A DNA stretch of 64,000 nt from UTCFX2 sp002050125 (GTDB lineage Bacteria; Chloroflexota; Anaerolineae; Anaerolineales; UBA4823): contig JAOSJQ010000001.1 in NCBI GenBank assembly GCA_027494035.1, positions 992,001 through 1,056,000 of the forward strand, in the 5' to 3' direction. This document shows, piece by piece, positions 27,104 through 37,249 of this stretch (positions within the stretch are counted from its first letter, which is position 1; every line of letters begins with the position of its first letter). The position numbers were made by a program, and so were the translations under genes. The notes below the pieces were generated by a model that saw nothing but the letters and a program-made list of their open reading frames with translations, was not told the DNA's origin and did not search any database.

Positions 27104-28299
27104 AGATCTTGTTCCTTTCGACCTGGTTCCCATACCCGCTCAATCAAGGCAGCAAGATCCGGGGATACCATCTGCTGAAAGCGCTCGCCGATCAGCACGA
27201 CGTGGCTCTAGCCTCTTTTGAAGATGCGGAACTAAGACCCGAATGGCTCGATCACATTCGCAGCCTGTGCCCGGTGGTCGAAACCCTGCCGCGCAAGCCA
27301 TTTCAAACCAGCCGCCTCAAATCGGTTTTAGGCTGGCTTTCGCCCAAACCCAACACGGTCACGGCGATCCGCTCCCCCGAGATGAGCGCCCTTGCCCGCC
27401 GGATGGCGCAGAGTTGGCGCCCTGAATGCATCGTCGCGCTCACCTACGTCACCGCGCCGTACGCGCTGGAAGCGGAGGGCGCGGTGCGGGTTGTGGATAT
27501 CGACAACGTGATGACGCGCATGCTCTACGAACTCGTCCCCCTGGCGCGTTCAGCGCCCGAGCGTTTCAGGCGCTGGCTGGCTTACCGCAAATTTCTGGCG
27601 TATGAAAAGAGCCTCTATCCGCGTTTTGAGCGCGCCCTGGCGGTCACCGAAAACGACCGGCGCGACGCCCAGCAATGGTTCGGGCTGGAACCGCAACAGC
27701 TCCTCGTCGTGCCAAACGGGGTCGAGACCGCTGCCGGCGACTTCCAGAGTTACGCCCCCGAACCGGGCGCGTTGATCTTCAACGGCGCGCTCACCTATTC
27801 GGCAAACTATGACGCGATGGAATTTTTCCTCGGGGAAATTTTTCCAGAGGTGGTTCGGCAGGCGCCCGAGGCCACTCTGCGCATAACGGGCAGCGCTGCG
27901 GGCGTCGACCTGGGGAGGCTGGCGATCAACGATCACGTCGAACTCACCGGATACCTCGATGATGTCCGCCCGGCGGTTGCGCAGAGTTGGGCGTGCGTCG
28001 TTCCGCTCCGCATCGGGGGCGGGACGCGCCTGAAAATTCTAGAAGCGATGGCGCTGGGCACGCCGGTGATCTGCACCTCCAAAGGCGCCGAAGGGCTCGC
28101 CGCCCAGAACGAGGTGCATTTGCTGATTGCGGATGACCCGCACGCTTTTATCGAGCAGACGCTGCGTTTATTGCGCTCGCCTGACCTGCGCCAGCGCCTC
28201 TCCCAGAACGCCCGGCGGTTGATGCAGGAAAAATACGACTGGGCAGCGATCGAGAAGGATTTTTGCGCGCAGATCGAAGCAATCGTAAGCAGAAATTAA
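27100..28299 (+). CDS. Family 4 glycosyltransferase
   Basis: The product is 399 aa from ATG 27100, coupled to the sulfotransferase gene by ATGA. The N-terminus KILFLSTWFPYPLNQGSKIRG and the late VPLRIGGGTRLKILEAMALGTPVICT belong to GT-B family 4 transferases of the type often found in EPS loci. An internal WFGLEPQQLLVVPNGVE marks the interdomain region. It resembles the 37445-38659 protein in length and motifs, which suggests duplication. Sugar specificity is unknown. Confidence 0.85.
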   Translation: MKILFLSTWFPYPLNQGSKIRGYHLLKALADQHDVALASFEDAELRPEWLDHIRSLCPVVETLPRKPFQTSRLKSVLGWLSPKPNTVTAIRSPEMSALARRMAQSWRPECIVALTYVTAPYALEAEGAVRVVDIDNVMTRMLYELVPLARSAPERFRRWLAYRKFLAYEKSLYPRFERALAVTENDRRDAQQWFGLEPQQLLVVPNGVETAAGDFQSYAPEPGALIFNGALTYSANYDAMEFFLGEIFPEVVRQAPEATLRITGSAAGVDLGRLAINDHVELTGYLDDVRPAVAQSWACVVPLRIGGGTRLKILEAMALGTPVICTSKGAEGLAAQNEVHLLIADDPHAFIEQTLRLLRSPDLRQRLSQNARRLMQEKYDWAAIEKDFCAQIEAIVSRN

Positions 28300-28412
28300 T
28301 GTTTGTTTGATCCAGAAAGTGGATAATCATTAATGGCAGGGAATACTTTGATTGTGGCGCTAGAAGCGAGTGAAACCCTGCCAGAGACAGCGATGAGGCG
28401 CAAGACCATCAC

Positions 28413-29936
28413 ATGAACGGCGTCGACCGTTTGCAAGATCGAGACTCGAAAACGGAATATTCCAGTTCGGATTCGCGGGAAGATTACGGCGGATTGGCAG
28501 CCTTGTTGCCGAACTGGATGATTCGCCGACCCGACAGGTTGAACCTCCCCGCGCCCCTCACCTTGGGCTTGATCGCCCTGGCGCTGCTCGTTGCCGTGCT
28601 TTCGCCATTCCTGGCTCGCAGCCCGCGGATTGCCATGCTCGTAGGTTTAGGCATCAGCGGCTTGGGGGCTGCGGTATTGCTGCACAAGTGCCCGGTTCTT
28701 GGGCTCGCCAGCATTTCCGTTCTCAGCCTGGCAGTGCCTGTCACGATCGGGACCGGCTCGCAAACCGGGATCAACATTACCGTCATTTTGATCCTCCTCA
28801 TGACTGGCTTGTGGCTGCTCGATCTGATTTTCAATCCGCGAAAGATTCAACTGCTGCCGCTTAAGCCGGTTTTTCTTACCCTCGTTTTCTGCGCAGTCGC
28901 CATTGCAGCATTTGCCTTTGGACAGCTCAACTGGTTTCCAACCAAGCCAGCCCCCATCACGGCTCAAATCGGCGGCTTGATGATCTTCTTGCTTTCCGCC
29001 GGCGCGTTTCTGCTTTATGCGCATCAAATCAAAACGGAAAACGAGTTGAAATGGGTTGTGTTGATATTTTTCATCGTTGGGTTCGCCAACATCTTATTGC
29101 GCGGTTTTGGTTTTATGCAGCCTTACATCTTTACGGTGTTTGTCCGCGAGGCTGTCCTGGGAGCTTTGTTCTTTAATTGGCTGATTGCGCTGGCTGCCGG
29201 TCAGGCTTTGTGCAACCCCAGGCTGGCGCCTTTCTGGCGCGTTGTGCTGATTGGGTTCATCCTCTTGTTTTTTTACCAACACCTGAGCCAGAGCCGCGAC
29301 TGGGTCTCGGGCTGGCTGCCCCCCTTGATTTCTGTGATAGTCGTGGCGTTCTTCTACCGCCCGCGGTTGGGCGTCCTGCTTGGGATAGCCGGGCTGGCTT
29401 TTTTGATGATGTCGCCCGGAACAATCGGCGGCTTACTAGGTGAAGGCGACAATCCCTACAGCGTTCTCACGCGGCTGGAAGCCTGGAAGATCATGTGGGA
29501 AATCATCAAAGTCAGCCCCTTGCTGGGGGTGGGGATGGCGAATTATTACTGGTACACGCCGCTGTTCAAAATCCTCGGCTATCGCGTCAGCTTCAATTCA
29601 CATAACAACTACATCGACATCGTCGCGCAAACCGGGATTATCGGGTTAGCGGTCTTTATCTGGCTGCTCTGGGAGATCTGGCTCGTTGGCTGGAAAACCC
29701 TCAAGCACGCGCCCGAAGGATTCCCAAGAGCCTACGTGATCGGCGCGCTTGCGGGACTGGTTGGGACGGCGGCTTCGGGATTGTTAGGCGACTGGATCAT
29801 CCCCTTTGTGTACAACGTCGGGCTGCCAGGCTTTCGCGCCAGTGTATTCACCTGGATTTTCTTAGGCGGTTTGATGGCAATGGCAAAACTCTACCTGCTC
29901 CCCGCCGCCGCAGACAGCCAGGCTTCTGCCTCATGA
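28413..29936 (+). CDS. O-antigen ligase/polymerase family membrane protein (Wzy or WaaL type)
   Basis: This 507-aa protein has about twelve transmembrane helices after a hydrophilic N-terminus of about 40 residues. The large late loop contains TRLEAWKIMWEIIKVSPLLG and NSHNNYIDIVAQTG, the Arg and His motifs of the Wzy_C/WaaL superfamily. It would polymerise repeat units or attach finished chains on the outer face of the membrane. No Wzx flippase accompanies it, which is unusual for a Wzy pathway, whereas ABC export is present twice, so a ligase-like role is plausible. The stop overlaps the next gene (ATGA at 29933-29936). Confidence 0.82.
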   Translation: MNGVDRLQDRDSKTEYSSSDSREDYGGLAALLPNWMIRRPDRLNLPAPLTLGLIALALLVAVLSPFLARSPRIAMLVGLGISGLGAAVLLHKCPVLGLASISVLSLAVPVTIGTGSQTGINITVILILLMTGLWLLDLIFNPRKIQLLPLKPVFLTLVFCAVAIAAFAFGQLNWFPTKPAPITAQIGGLMIFLLSAGAFLLYAHQIKTENELKWVVLIFFIVGFANILLRGFGFMQPYIFTVFVREAVLGALFFNWLIALAAGQALCNPRLAPFWRVVLIGFILLFFYQHLSQSRDWVSGWLPPLISVIVVAFFYRPRLGVLLGIAGLAFLMMSPGTIGGLLGEGDNPYSVLTRLEAWKIMWEIIKVSPLLGVGMANYYWYTPLFKILGYRVSFNSHNNYIDIVAQTGIIGLAVFIWLLWEIWLVGWKTLKHAPEGFPRAYVIGALAGLVGTAASGLLGDWIIPFVYNVGLPGFRASVFTWIFLGGLMAMAKLYLLPAAADSQASAS

Positions 29937-30850
29937 CCGTTCTTTCCATCCTGATCGTGAACTGGAACGGCGGTCAGGTCCTGCTCGACTGCCTGGAATC
30001 GATCTTCGGGAACCCGCCAGACCAGCCTTATGAGGTCATCCTCGTTGATAACGCCTCGACTGATGCGTCAGCCCACGCCGCTGAATCCCGCTATCCTCAA
30101 GTCCAGGTGATCCACAGCCCCGCCAATCTGGGGTTTGCAGGGGCTAACAACATCGCTTTCAACCGCGCCAGCGGCGAATACCTGCTCTTGTTGAACCCGG
30201 ACACGGTCGTGCAGCCGGGGGCGCTTCAGGCTCTGCTCAGCTATTTGGCGGAGAATTCCAAAGCCGGCGCGGCGGGCGCCAGGCTGCTAAACCCGGATGG
30301 GTCGCTCCAGCCGTCATGCTCACCCGAACCCACTCTAAGCCGGGAATTTGCGCGCCTGTTTCACCTCAAGGGCGTGCGACCGGATGGGTATTACGAGATG
30401 AAAGATTGGGACATCGCCGCGCCCCGGCGGGTGGACACCCTGCTGGGCGCCTGCCTGATGGTTCGCCGGACTGCCCAGCTTCAGATCGGCGCCATGGACG
30501 AAACTTTTTTCATGTACTCCGAAGAGGTGGATTATTGCCGCCGCCTCAGACAGGCGGGCTGGGAGATCTGCTGGGTTCCGCAAGCCAGGGTGGTGCACCT
30601 GGGCGCGCAGAGCACGCGCCAGGCGGCTTCTCAAATGTTCTTGCAGCTCTACCTGGCAAAAGTGCAGTACTTCCGCAAACATTACGGGCGCTTTTCCGCC
30701 CGGCTCTACAAGCTCATCCTTTTCGGGGCTGGCATGGCGCGCCTGGCTGCAGCGCCCCTGATTCGGACCCGGCCCTCCCGCCAGTCCGAGGATCAGCAAG
30801 CGCTGGTCGATAACTACCAGAAGCTGCTCAAAGCGCTGCCTGGGATGTAA
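29933..30850 (+). CDS. Family 2 glycosyltransferase (WbbL-like)
   Basis: The 305-aa GT-A transferase shows VDNASTDASAHAA, LGFAGANNIAF, LLLNPDTVVQPGAL, and FMYSEEVDYCRRLRQAGW, close to the 25351 product. It is coupled to the polymerase gene by ATGA. The likely role is adding rhamnose or another sugar to a lipid-linked intermediate; the exact sugar is unknown. Confidence 0.86.
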   Translation: MTVLSILIVNWNGGQVLLDCLESIFGNPPDQPYEVILVDNASTDASAHAAESRYPQVQVIHSPANLGFAGANNIAFNRASGEYLLLLNPDTVVQPGALQALLSYLAENSKAGAAGARLLNPDGSLQPSCSPEPTLSREFARLFHLKGVRPDGYYEMKDWDIAAPRRVDTLLGACLMVRRTAQLQIGAMDETFFMYSEEVDYCRRLRQAGWEICWVPQARVVHLGAQSTRQAASQMFLQLYLAKVQYFRKHYGRFSARLYKLILFGAGMARLAAAPLIRTRPSRQSEDQQALVDNYQKLLKALPGM

Positions 30851-30876
30851 TTATCTTCTTTTTCCTGAGGAATGAC

Positions 30877-31128
30877 ATGACCATTGAAGCACAGATCAAG
30901 GATTACATTTCCAAAAACCTGCTTTTCAGCAGCGACGGATTCAACTATCCGGACGACGCTTCCTTCATCGATGAGGGGATCGTCGACTCGCAAGGGGTGA
31001 TGGACCTGGTGTTCTTCGTAGAGGAGACCTTCAAGGTCCAGGTTCAGGACAGCGAGATCGTCCCGGATAACTTTGATTCAATCGAAAAAGTGACGGCGTA
31101 TATTCAGCGCAAACAGGCTGCGGGATGA
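30877..31128 (+). CDS. Acyl carrier protein, module 2
   Basis: This 83-aa acidic carrier protein has DEGIVDSQGVMDLVFFVEE, placing the phosphopantetheine Ser at residue 38. It is distinct from the module-1 carrier. The ribosome site TCCTGAGGAATGAC lies just before ATG 30877. Its stop overlaps the AMP-ligase start (ATGA at 31125-31128), so the pair is translated together and the ligase very probably loads this carrier. Confidence 0.86.
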   Translation: MTIEAQIKDYISKNLLFSSDGFNYPDDASFIDEGIVDSQGVMDLVFFVEETFKVQVQDSEIVPDNFDSIEKVTAYIQRKQAAG

Positions 31129-32698
31129 GCCACAAACCAGCCCGACTCGTTCAGGAATTCCTCGAACACAGCGCAAGGCGCCTGCCGGATAAAGTCGCGC
31201 TGATCTGCGACAACCAGCGGCTGACCTATGCCGAAATCGAGCGCCTGGCTAACAGCCTGGCGCATGCGCTGATCGCCAGCGGTTTTCAACGCGGCGACCG
31301 GTTAGCCATCTACTTGCCAAATTCGGTTGCGGCAGTGGTCGGAATTTTCGCGGCGCTCAAGGCGGGCGGCGCGTTCGTGATCATCAATTCCACCACCAAG
31401 CGCGATAAGCTGGTGCAGATCTTGAACAACTGCCGCGCCGCGGCGCTGATCACCGGCGGGCGCAATCAAGCTCTGGTTAACGACATCCTGGGGTTCATCC
31501 CGCATTTGCACACGATTGTGACGTCAGGTTCAACCGCTGCGCCGCAGACCGATGCGGCTGTTCCAGACGCCCGGCGCGTCCGGTTTCTTGAATTCGAGGG
31601 GTTGGCGCAGGCTTACTCCAACGAACCCCCTGACCGGCGCAATATCGACCTGGACCTGGCGTGCCTGATCTACACCTCTGGCAGCACCGGCGAACCCAAG
31701 GGCGTGATGAGCGATCACAGCAACATCGTCTTTGCCGCCAGTTCGATCATCGAATACCTGGAAAATATCGAAGCGGATATCCTCATCAACGTCCTGCCGC
31801 TCTCGTTCGATTACGGGCTTTACCAGCTTCTCATGGCGTTTAAGTTTGGCGGCGCTCTGGTGCTGGAGCGTTCCTTCGCTTATCCGGCAGCCATCTTAGG
31901 GCGCATGCAAGCGGAAGGCGTGACCGGCTTCCCAGGCGTGCCGACCGTGTTTTCCATGCTGCTGCAGATCGACCTGACGGCGTACGACCTTTCCTCGCTG
32001 CGCTACCTTTCCAACACCGCGGCGGCGCTGCCGGTGAGCCACATCCAGAAACTGCGCCAGAAATTCCCCGGCGTCACGCTGTACTCGATGTACGGGCTCA
32101 CCGAGACCAAGCGCACGCTTTACCTGCCCCCCAAATACCTGGACAGCAAACCGGATTCGGTCGGCATCCCGATCCCGGGGACCGAAGCCTGGGTGGAGGA
32201 TGAAGCGGGTCGCCGGCTGCCCCCCGGGCAGGTCGGCGAACTGGTGGTGCGCGGCCGCCACGTGATGCGCGGCTACTGGGAAGACCCGGCTGCTTCAGCC
32301 CAGCGTTTTCGTCCGGGGCTCCGCTCCCAGGCGAACGGCTCTGCTATTCCGGCGACTTGTTCCGCATGGACGAGGAGGGCTTCTTCTACTTTGTCGGCAG
32401 AAAAGACGATATCATCAAGACCCGCGGCGAGAAAGTGGCGCCCAAGGAAGTTGAAAACGTCCTCTATAAGCTCGAAGGCATCGCCGAAGCCGCCGTGATC
32501 GGGCTCCCCGACCCGATTCTGGGTGAATCGATCAAAGCGTTCGTCGCGCTGGCTGACCATTCGCTCACCGAACAGCAAATCCTGGCGCACTGCCGCGCCC
32601 ACCTGGAAGATTTCATGATCCCCCAGGCAATTGAAATCCGTCCCGAACTGCCCAAGACACCCTCGGGCAAAATCGATAAAAAGCCATTGATCTCGTAA
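31125..32698 (+). CDS. AMP-forming acyl/aminoacyl ligase, module 2 (frameshifted)
   Basis: The reconstructed product is 524 aa. The frame breaks at the G4 run at 32316-32319; one more G joins the upstream part to the intact C-terminal part with FRMDEEGFFYFVGRKDDIIKT and KTPSGKIDKKPL, which contains the catalytic Lys. Upstream motifs are LIYTSGSTGEPKG, LPLSFDYGLYQLL and YGLTETKRT. The sequence resembles ligases that sit with a carrier protein and an AsnB-like amidotransferase in exosortase-associated EPS loci, more than amino-acid-specific NRPS domains. The substrate could be a fatty, hydroxy or amino acid. Both the carrier upstream and the AsnB downstream are tightly linked. Confidence 0.75.
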
Positions 32699-32765
32699 AT
32701 TCCCATGTAGACTTTCCCGAGACCTGGCAGCGCATTGACAATAACCCATTGAAAGAAAACCGTGC

Positions 32766-34748
32766 ATGTGCGGAATTATCGGCGTATTAAACCAGACTGA
32801 ACCGGCGGGGGTCGATAAATCGATCTTGCTGCAAATGCTTGCCGCGGTGCGCCACCGCGGACCCGACGGCTTTGGCATTTACCAGGATGAATGGGTCGGT
32901 CTGGGCAGCGCCCGCCTGAAAATCCTCGACATCGCCGGCGGAGACCAGCCGATCAGCAACGAGGACGGCGCCATCTGGATCGTTTTTAACGGCGAGATTT
33001 TCAACTACGTCGAATTGAGACCGATGCTGGAGGCGCGCGGTCACCGTTTCGCCACCCATTCGGATACCGAGGTCATCGTCCATCTTTTTGAAGACTTCGG
33101 TCCCGCTTGCTTGCAGCATCTCAACGGGCAGTTTGTGATTGCCATCTGGGATTCACGTGACCGCTCCCTGCTGCTGGGGCGCGACCGGTTGGGCGTCCGC
33201 CCGCTGTTCTACACCTTTTCCGAAGGGCGGTTGATCTTTGGCTCCGAGATCAAAGCGCTGCTCGCGCACCCGGGCGTCCAGGCGCAGATCGATCCGCTCT
33301 CGCTGGACCAGATCTTCACCTACTGGAGCACGCTTAGCCCGCGCACGGTCTTCTCCGGCATCTTCGAAGTCCCGCCCGGCTCGTATCTGCTCGCCCGCGA
33401 CGGCAGGATCGAGCTTCAAAGCTACTGGTCTTTGGATTTCTCCCCATCCAGCGCGCCGGGGCGGGATATCCAGGACTACCAGGACGAACTCGAAAGTTTG
33501 TTGATCGATGCGACCCGCATTCGTCTGCGCGCAGACGTTCCGGTTGGGGCATATCTGAGCGGCGGGTTGGATTCCTCCATCACAACCGCCATCATCCGCA
33601 ATTTCACCGACACCCCGCTTGACACTTTCTCGATCAGCTTTAGCGATCCCGAGTTCGATGAGAGCGAATTTCAGCTCCGCATGGCGGATTTCCTTGGCAC
33701 CCAGCACCAGGTCGTCCATATCCACCAGCGCGACATCGGCGAGATGTTCCCGCAGGTGATCTGGCACACCGAAACCCCAATCCTGCGCACCGCCCCCGCG
33801 CCGTTGTTCCGGCTTTCCAGGCTGGCGCACGAACAGAACTACAAAGTGGTCATCACCGGCGAAGGCGCAGACGAGTTCCTGGCTGGTTATGACATCTTCA
33901 AAGAAGCGTTGATCCGTCAGTTTTGGGCGCGCCAGCCCGCCTCAACCATCCGACCGCTCCTGTTTGGGCGGCTCTATCCGGAGATCGCGCACATGCCCAA
34001 CAGCCAGGCTTACCTGGCGTCTTTCTTTGGCGCAAACCTCGCCGATACCTCCGCCGCGGATTACTCGCACTACATCCGCTGGAAGAACACCAGCCGCACA
34101 AAACGCTTTTTCTCGGACGTTCTGGCTGAGCGCATCGCTTCGGCTGACCGCACATCCGCAGGAGTGATCTATCCCCCAGATTTTGCGGATTGGGATGCCC
34201 TCGGGAAAGCGCAGTACCTGGAAAGCGCCATCTTCCTGCCCCAGTACCTGCTGTCATCGCAGGGGGACCGGGTTGGGATGGCGCACGCGGTGGAGGGTCG
34301 CTTTCCGTTCCTGGATCACCGCGTAGTGGGATTTGCCTCCCATCTGCCGCCGCACTTGCGTTTGAATGGGCTGCACGAAAAATACCTGCTGCGCCGGCTG
34401 GCGCGCAAGTGGCTGCCCACCGAGATTTGGACCCGCCGCAAACGCCCCTACCGCGCCCCCATCCATCGCTGCTTTTTCGGTCCGGAGGGCGCCTTGGATT
34501 ATGTCTCGGAGCTGCTTTCTCCCGCCTGCCTGCAGCAGGCAGGCTTATTCAAACCGGCGGCGGTTCAGAGCATGGTCGGCAAACTGGCTGCGGGCGGACG
34601 GCTGGGCGAAACGGACGATATGGCTTTGGCTGGGATATTGTCCGCTCAGCTCGTGTGGAAACAATTTGTCGCGGATTTCAACCGCTACCTGCCCCCGCCC
34701 CTGCGTTCAGAAGACCTCACCCGCGCCATCTCGCGCGCCGGCGCATGA
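32766..34748 (+). CDS. asnB: Asparagine synthase (glutamine-hydrolysing) family amidotransferase
   Basis: The 660-aa protein begins MCGIIGVLN, so the nucleophilic Cys2 is present, with RLKILDIAGGDQPIS, FNGEIFNY and the late-domain PP-loop SGGLDSSI near residue 265. All known glutaminase and synthetase landmarks are intact, in contrast to the 13391 paralogue. It would amidate a carboxylate, or form another amide through an acyl-adenylate, using glutamine nitrogen. Its setting between the carrier/ligase pair and an NAD-synthase-like gene argues for glycan or carrier-bound acyl modification rather than plain asparagine synthesis. That role is inferred. Confidence 0.85.
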   Translation: MCGIIGVLNQTEPAGVDKSILLQMLAAVRHRGPDGFGIYQDEWVGLGSARLKILDIAGGDQPISNEDGAIWIVFNGEIFNYVELRPMLEARGHRFATHSDTEVIVHLFEDFGPACLQHLNGQFVIAIWDSRDRSLLLGRDRLGVRPLFYTFSEGRLIFGSEIKALLAHPGVQAQIDPLSLDQIFTYWSTLSPRTVFSGIFEVPPGSYLLARDGRIELQSYWSLDFSPSSAPGRDIQDYQDELESLLIDATRIRLRADVPVGAYLSGGLDSSITTAIIRNFTDTPLDTFSISFSDPEFDESEFQLRMADFLGTQHQVVHIHQRDIGEMFPQVIWHTETPILRTAPAPLFRLSRLAHEQNYKVVITGEGADEFLAGYDIFKEALIRQFWARQPASTIRPLLFGRLYPEIAHMPNSQAYLASFFGANLADTSAADYSHYIRWKNTSRTKRFFSDVLAERIASADRTSAGVIYPPDFADWDALGKAQYLESAIFLPQYLLSSQGDRVGMAHAVEGRFPFLDHRVVGFASHLPPHLRLNGLHEKYLLRRLARKWLPTEIWTRRKRPYRAPIHRCFFGPEGALDYVSELLSPACLQQAGLFKPAAVQSMVGKLAAGGRLGETDDMALAGILSAQLVWKQFVADFNRYLPPPLRSEDLTRAISRAGA

Positions 34749-34823
34749 GGCGTTCAACGCCCAAATCGCTCGACCTTCGCCAACCGATTTCAGCCTTGCA
34801 GACCCTTGGAGCAAACGAACCCG

Positions 34824-35810
34824 ATGACTTTTACAAAAGAATCCTTGCGAATCAACCCCGAACTGGAGACGGAGCGCATCGTCCAGGGCTTGCGCGAACA
34901 GGTGCATGAGGAAATGCGCCGGCGCGGCGGCGTGCTGGGCATCAGCGGCGGCGTCGATTCCTCGGTTGTGCTGGCGCTGTGCGTGCGCGCCTTTGGCGCC
35001 GAACGCGTGACCCCGGTCATGCTGCCCGAGAAGGACTCCGACCCCCAGAGCGAAATGCTCGCCCGGCAGGTCGCCGGTCATTTTGGGGTCGAACCAGTCC
35101 TCGAGATCATCACCCCGGTGCTGGACGGGTTTGGGTGCTACCCGCGCCGGGATGAAGCGATCCGCCGCATGTTCCCCGAGTACGACGCCAGCCTGGGCTA
35201 TAAAGCGAAAATCGTCCTGCCGCAGAACCTGCTGGAAGACGATACGTTGAATTTCTTCTCGCTGACCATCGTCACGCCCGCCGGCGCAGAGAAAACCCGC
35301 CGCCTCCCAACCCGCGAGCTTTCCGAGATCGTCGCCGCCTCGAACTTCAAACAACGCACCCGCATGGCGATGCTCTATTACCACGCCGAACTGCGCAATT
35401 ACGCCGTGATCGGCACCGCCAACAAAAACGAGCACGACCAGGGCTTTTTTGTCAAATATGGGGATGGCGGAGTGGACATCCAGCCCATTGCTCACCTTTT
35501 CAAAACCCAGGTCTATCAATTGGCTGAGTATTTGGATGTGCCGCTCGAAATCCGCACCCGCCCGCCGACCACGGATACCTATAGCGCACCAACGACACAG
35601 CAGGAATTTTTCTTCCGCCTGCCGTTCGAGTTGATGGACATGCTCTGGTACGCCCAGGAACATGACATCGCCATTCCAGAAGTAGCCCGGGTGCTGCAAA
35701 TCGACGCGGAGCAGGTCGAGCGCGCCTATAAGGACTTCACACGCAAACAGCGCACCACCGACTACTTGCGCCTGCCTCCGGTAATGCTGGATAACCCAGC
35801 CTCCCCGTAG
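34824..35810 (+). CDS. NAD-synthase-like ATP pyrophosphatase in a glycan locus
   Basis: The product is about 328 aa from ATG 34824, with GGAG about 11 bases upstream; an in-frame TTG at 34806 is less likely. LGISGGVDSSVVLAL near residue 40 is the PP-loop. KQRTRMAMLYYHAE, IGTANKNEHDQGFFVKYGDGG and PIAHLFKTQVYQLAEYL are NadE hallmarks. It could be ordinary ammonia-dependent NAD synthase, but it is embedded after an AsnB and a carrier/ligase pair, and it has a C-terminal part of about 50 residues. A dedicated amide-forming enzyme derived from NadE is an alternative. I cannot decide between these from sequence alone. Confidence 0.72.
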   Translation: MTFTKESLRINPELETERIVQGLREQVHEEMRRRGGVLGISGGVDSSVVLALCVRAFGAERVTPVMLPEKDSDPQSEMLARQVAGHFGVEPVLEIITPVLDGFGCYPRRDEAIRRMFPEYDASLGYKAKIVLPQNLLEDDTLNFFSLTIVTPAGAEKTRRLPTRELSEIVAASNFKQRTRMAMLYYHAELRNYAVIGTANKNEHDQGFFVKYGDGGVDIQPIAHLFKTQVYQLAEYLDVPLEIRTRPPTTDTYSAPTTQQEFFFRLPFELMDMLWYAQEHDIAIPEVARVLQIDAEQVERAYKDFTRKQRTTDYLRLPPVMLDNPASP

Positions 35811-35872
35811 CACGTCATCCCGCCTCGGCGCCCCCTCAGGCAGCGAATTTTACCGCCGGATAGAAGCTAACC

Positions 35873-37249
35873 TTGATACAAACCTATATCGAACGTCACA
35901 CCCGAACCTTGCTGATCGTCGTGCTGTTGATTTCGGTGCTGCTGCGGTTGGCGGCAAGCATCTACCTGGGCGACCAGGTCGAATCGCTGCCGGGCACGAA
36001 CGACCAGCTCTCTTACCACAACCTGGCGCTGAGGGTGCTGTTGGGGCACGGTTTTTCCTTTGGCGAACCCTGGTGGCCTCACACCGCCGCGAACGCTCCC
36101 ACCGCCCATTGGAGTTTCTTATACACGTTCTATCTCACGCTGGTCTATGCGCTTTTCGGTCCACACCCGCTGGCTGCGCGGCTGATCCAGGCGCTACTGG
36201 TGGGGGTTTTCCACCCTTATCTGATCTATCGCATCGGCAAGCGTTTGTTCGGCGCGCCGGTGGGTCTCTTTGCCGCCGCGCTCACTGCGATATACACCTA
36301 TTTCATCTACTATTCGGCTGTATTGATGACCGAGCCGTTCTACATCCTGTGCGTCTTAGCCAGTCTGTGGGCGGCGATGCAACTGGGCGACCACTTTTCA
36401 GCCCGGCTGGACCAAAAGCCCGCATCCGGTTCGTTTGGGGCGAAATGCGTATTTCTGGGTTTGTCGCTCGCGGCTGCGGTGCTCTTGCGGCAGTTGTTCT
36501 TGCTCTTCATTCCCATCCTCTTCGTCTGGTTGTGGCTGGCTAACCGCCGGCGGATCAATCGGGAGTTGGTCGCCGCGGCGCTCGTGTCCGGGGCGCTGGT
36601 AGCCGCGCTGATCCTGCCCTTTACGCTCTACAACCGCAGCCGGTTCGAGACATTTGTGCTGCTCAATACCAATTCGGGTTACGTTTTGTTCTGGGCAAAT
36701 CATCCGATCTACGGCACGCACTTTATCCCCATCTTGCCGCCCGAAATGGGCAGCTATCAGGACCTGATCCCAAAGGATCTGCTCGGGCTGGATGAGGCTG
36801 CTCTCGACCAGGCGCTGATGAAGCGCGGGGTTCAGATCATCGTAGATGATCCGCGGCGGTACATCCTGCTTTCGATCAGCCGCATACCGGCATTCTTCAT
36901 GTTCTGGCCCTCGCGCGATTCGGAATTGATCAGCAACATCAGCCGGGTAGGCGGCTTTGGATTGTTCATGCCCTTTATGTTGTATGGGCTGGTTCGCAGT
37001 TTTTTCCCCCGCCGCCCCGCGCCGCCTCTATCCCTGGATTCGCCGGTTTTACTTGTCTATGTCTTTATCCTGTTCTACACCCTCATCCATCTCCTTACCT
37101 GGGCGCTGGTCCGCTACCGCCTGCCGGTGGACGCTTTGCTGCTGGTCTTCGCCGGGCTGGCGTTATTCGACCTGGCAGCGTGGATAGACAAAAGACTCAG
37201 TCGATCTCCAAAGAACCGGCAGCCTGAAGCCAGCGTCGGGCTTTCTTAG
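35873..37249 (+). CDS. Membrane glycosyltransferase, GT39/PMT-like
   Basis: The 458-aa protein starts at TTG 35873. It has about eleven hydrophobic helices and a short first extracytoplasmic loop, SIYLGDQVESLPGTNDQLSY, with acidic residues where GT-C enzymes place their catalytic Asp. AARLIQALLVGVFHPYLIYRIG and RLFGAPVGLFAAALTAI are frequent in the dolichyl-phosphate-mannose-transferase-like family. It should use a polyprenyl-phosphate sugar outside the membrane. It ends the long co-directional run that began at 7116. Confidence 0.7.
   Translation: MIQTYIERHTRTLLIVVLLISVLLRLAASIYLGDQVESLPGTNDQLSYHNLALRVLLGHGFSFGEPWWPHTAANAPTAHWSFLYTFYLTLVYALFGPHPLAARLIQALLVGVFHPYLIYRIGKRLFGAPVGLFAAALTAIYTYFIYYSAVLMTEPFYILCVLASLWAAMQLGDHFSARLDQKPASGSFGAKCVFLGLSLAAAVLLRQLFLLFIPILFVWLWLANRRRINRELVAAALVSGALVAALILPFTLYNRSRFETFVLLNTNSGYVLFWANHPIYGTHFIPILPPEMGSYQDLIPKDLLGLDEAALDQALMKRGVQIIVDDPRRYILLSISRIPAFFMFWPSRDSELISNISRVGGFGLFMPFMLYGLVRSFFPRRPAPPLSLDSPVLLVYVFILFYTLIHLLTWALVRYRLPVDALLLVFAGLALFDLAAWIDKRLSRSPKNRQPEASVGLS

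Noticed and set aside
28333..28416. 27-codon ORF ending in an ATGA overlap with the polymerase gene
   Set aside because: There is no ribosome site of note and no recognisable motif. One small overlap is not enough evidence for a gene.
30877..34748. Exosortase/PEP-CTERM system
   Set aside because: The carrier, ligase and AsnB set is similar to that seen with exosortase A, but no exosortase and no PEP-CTERM protein were found here.
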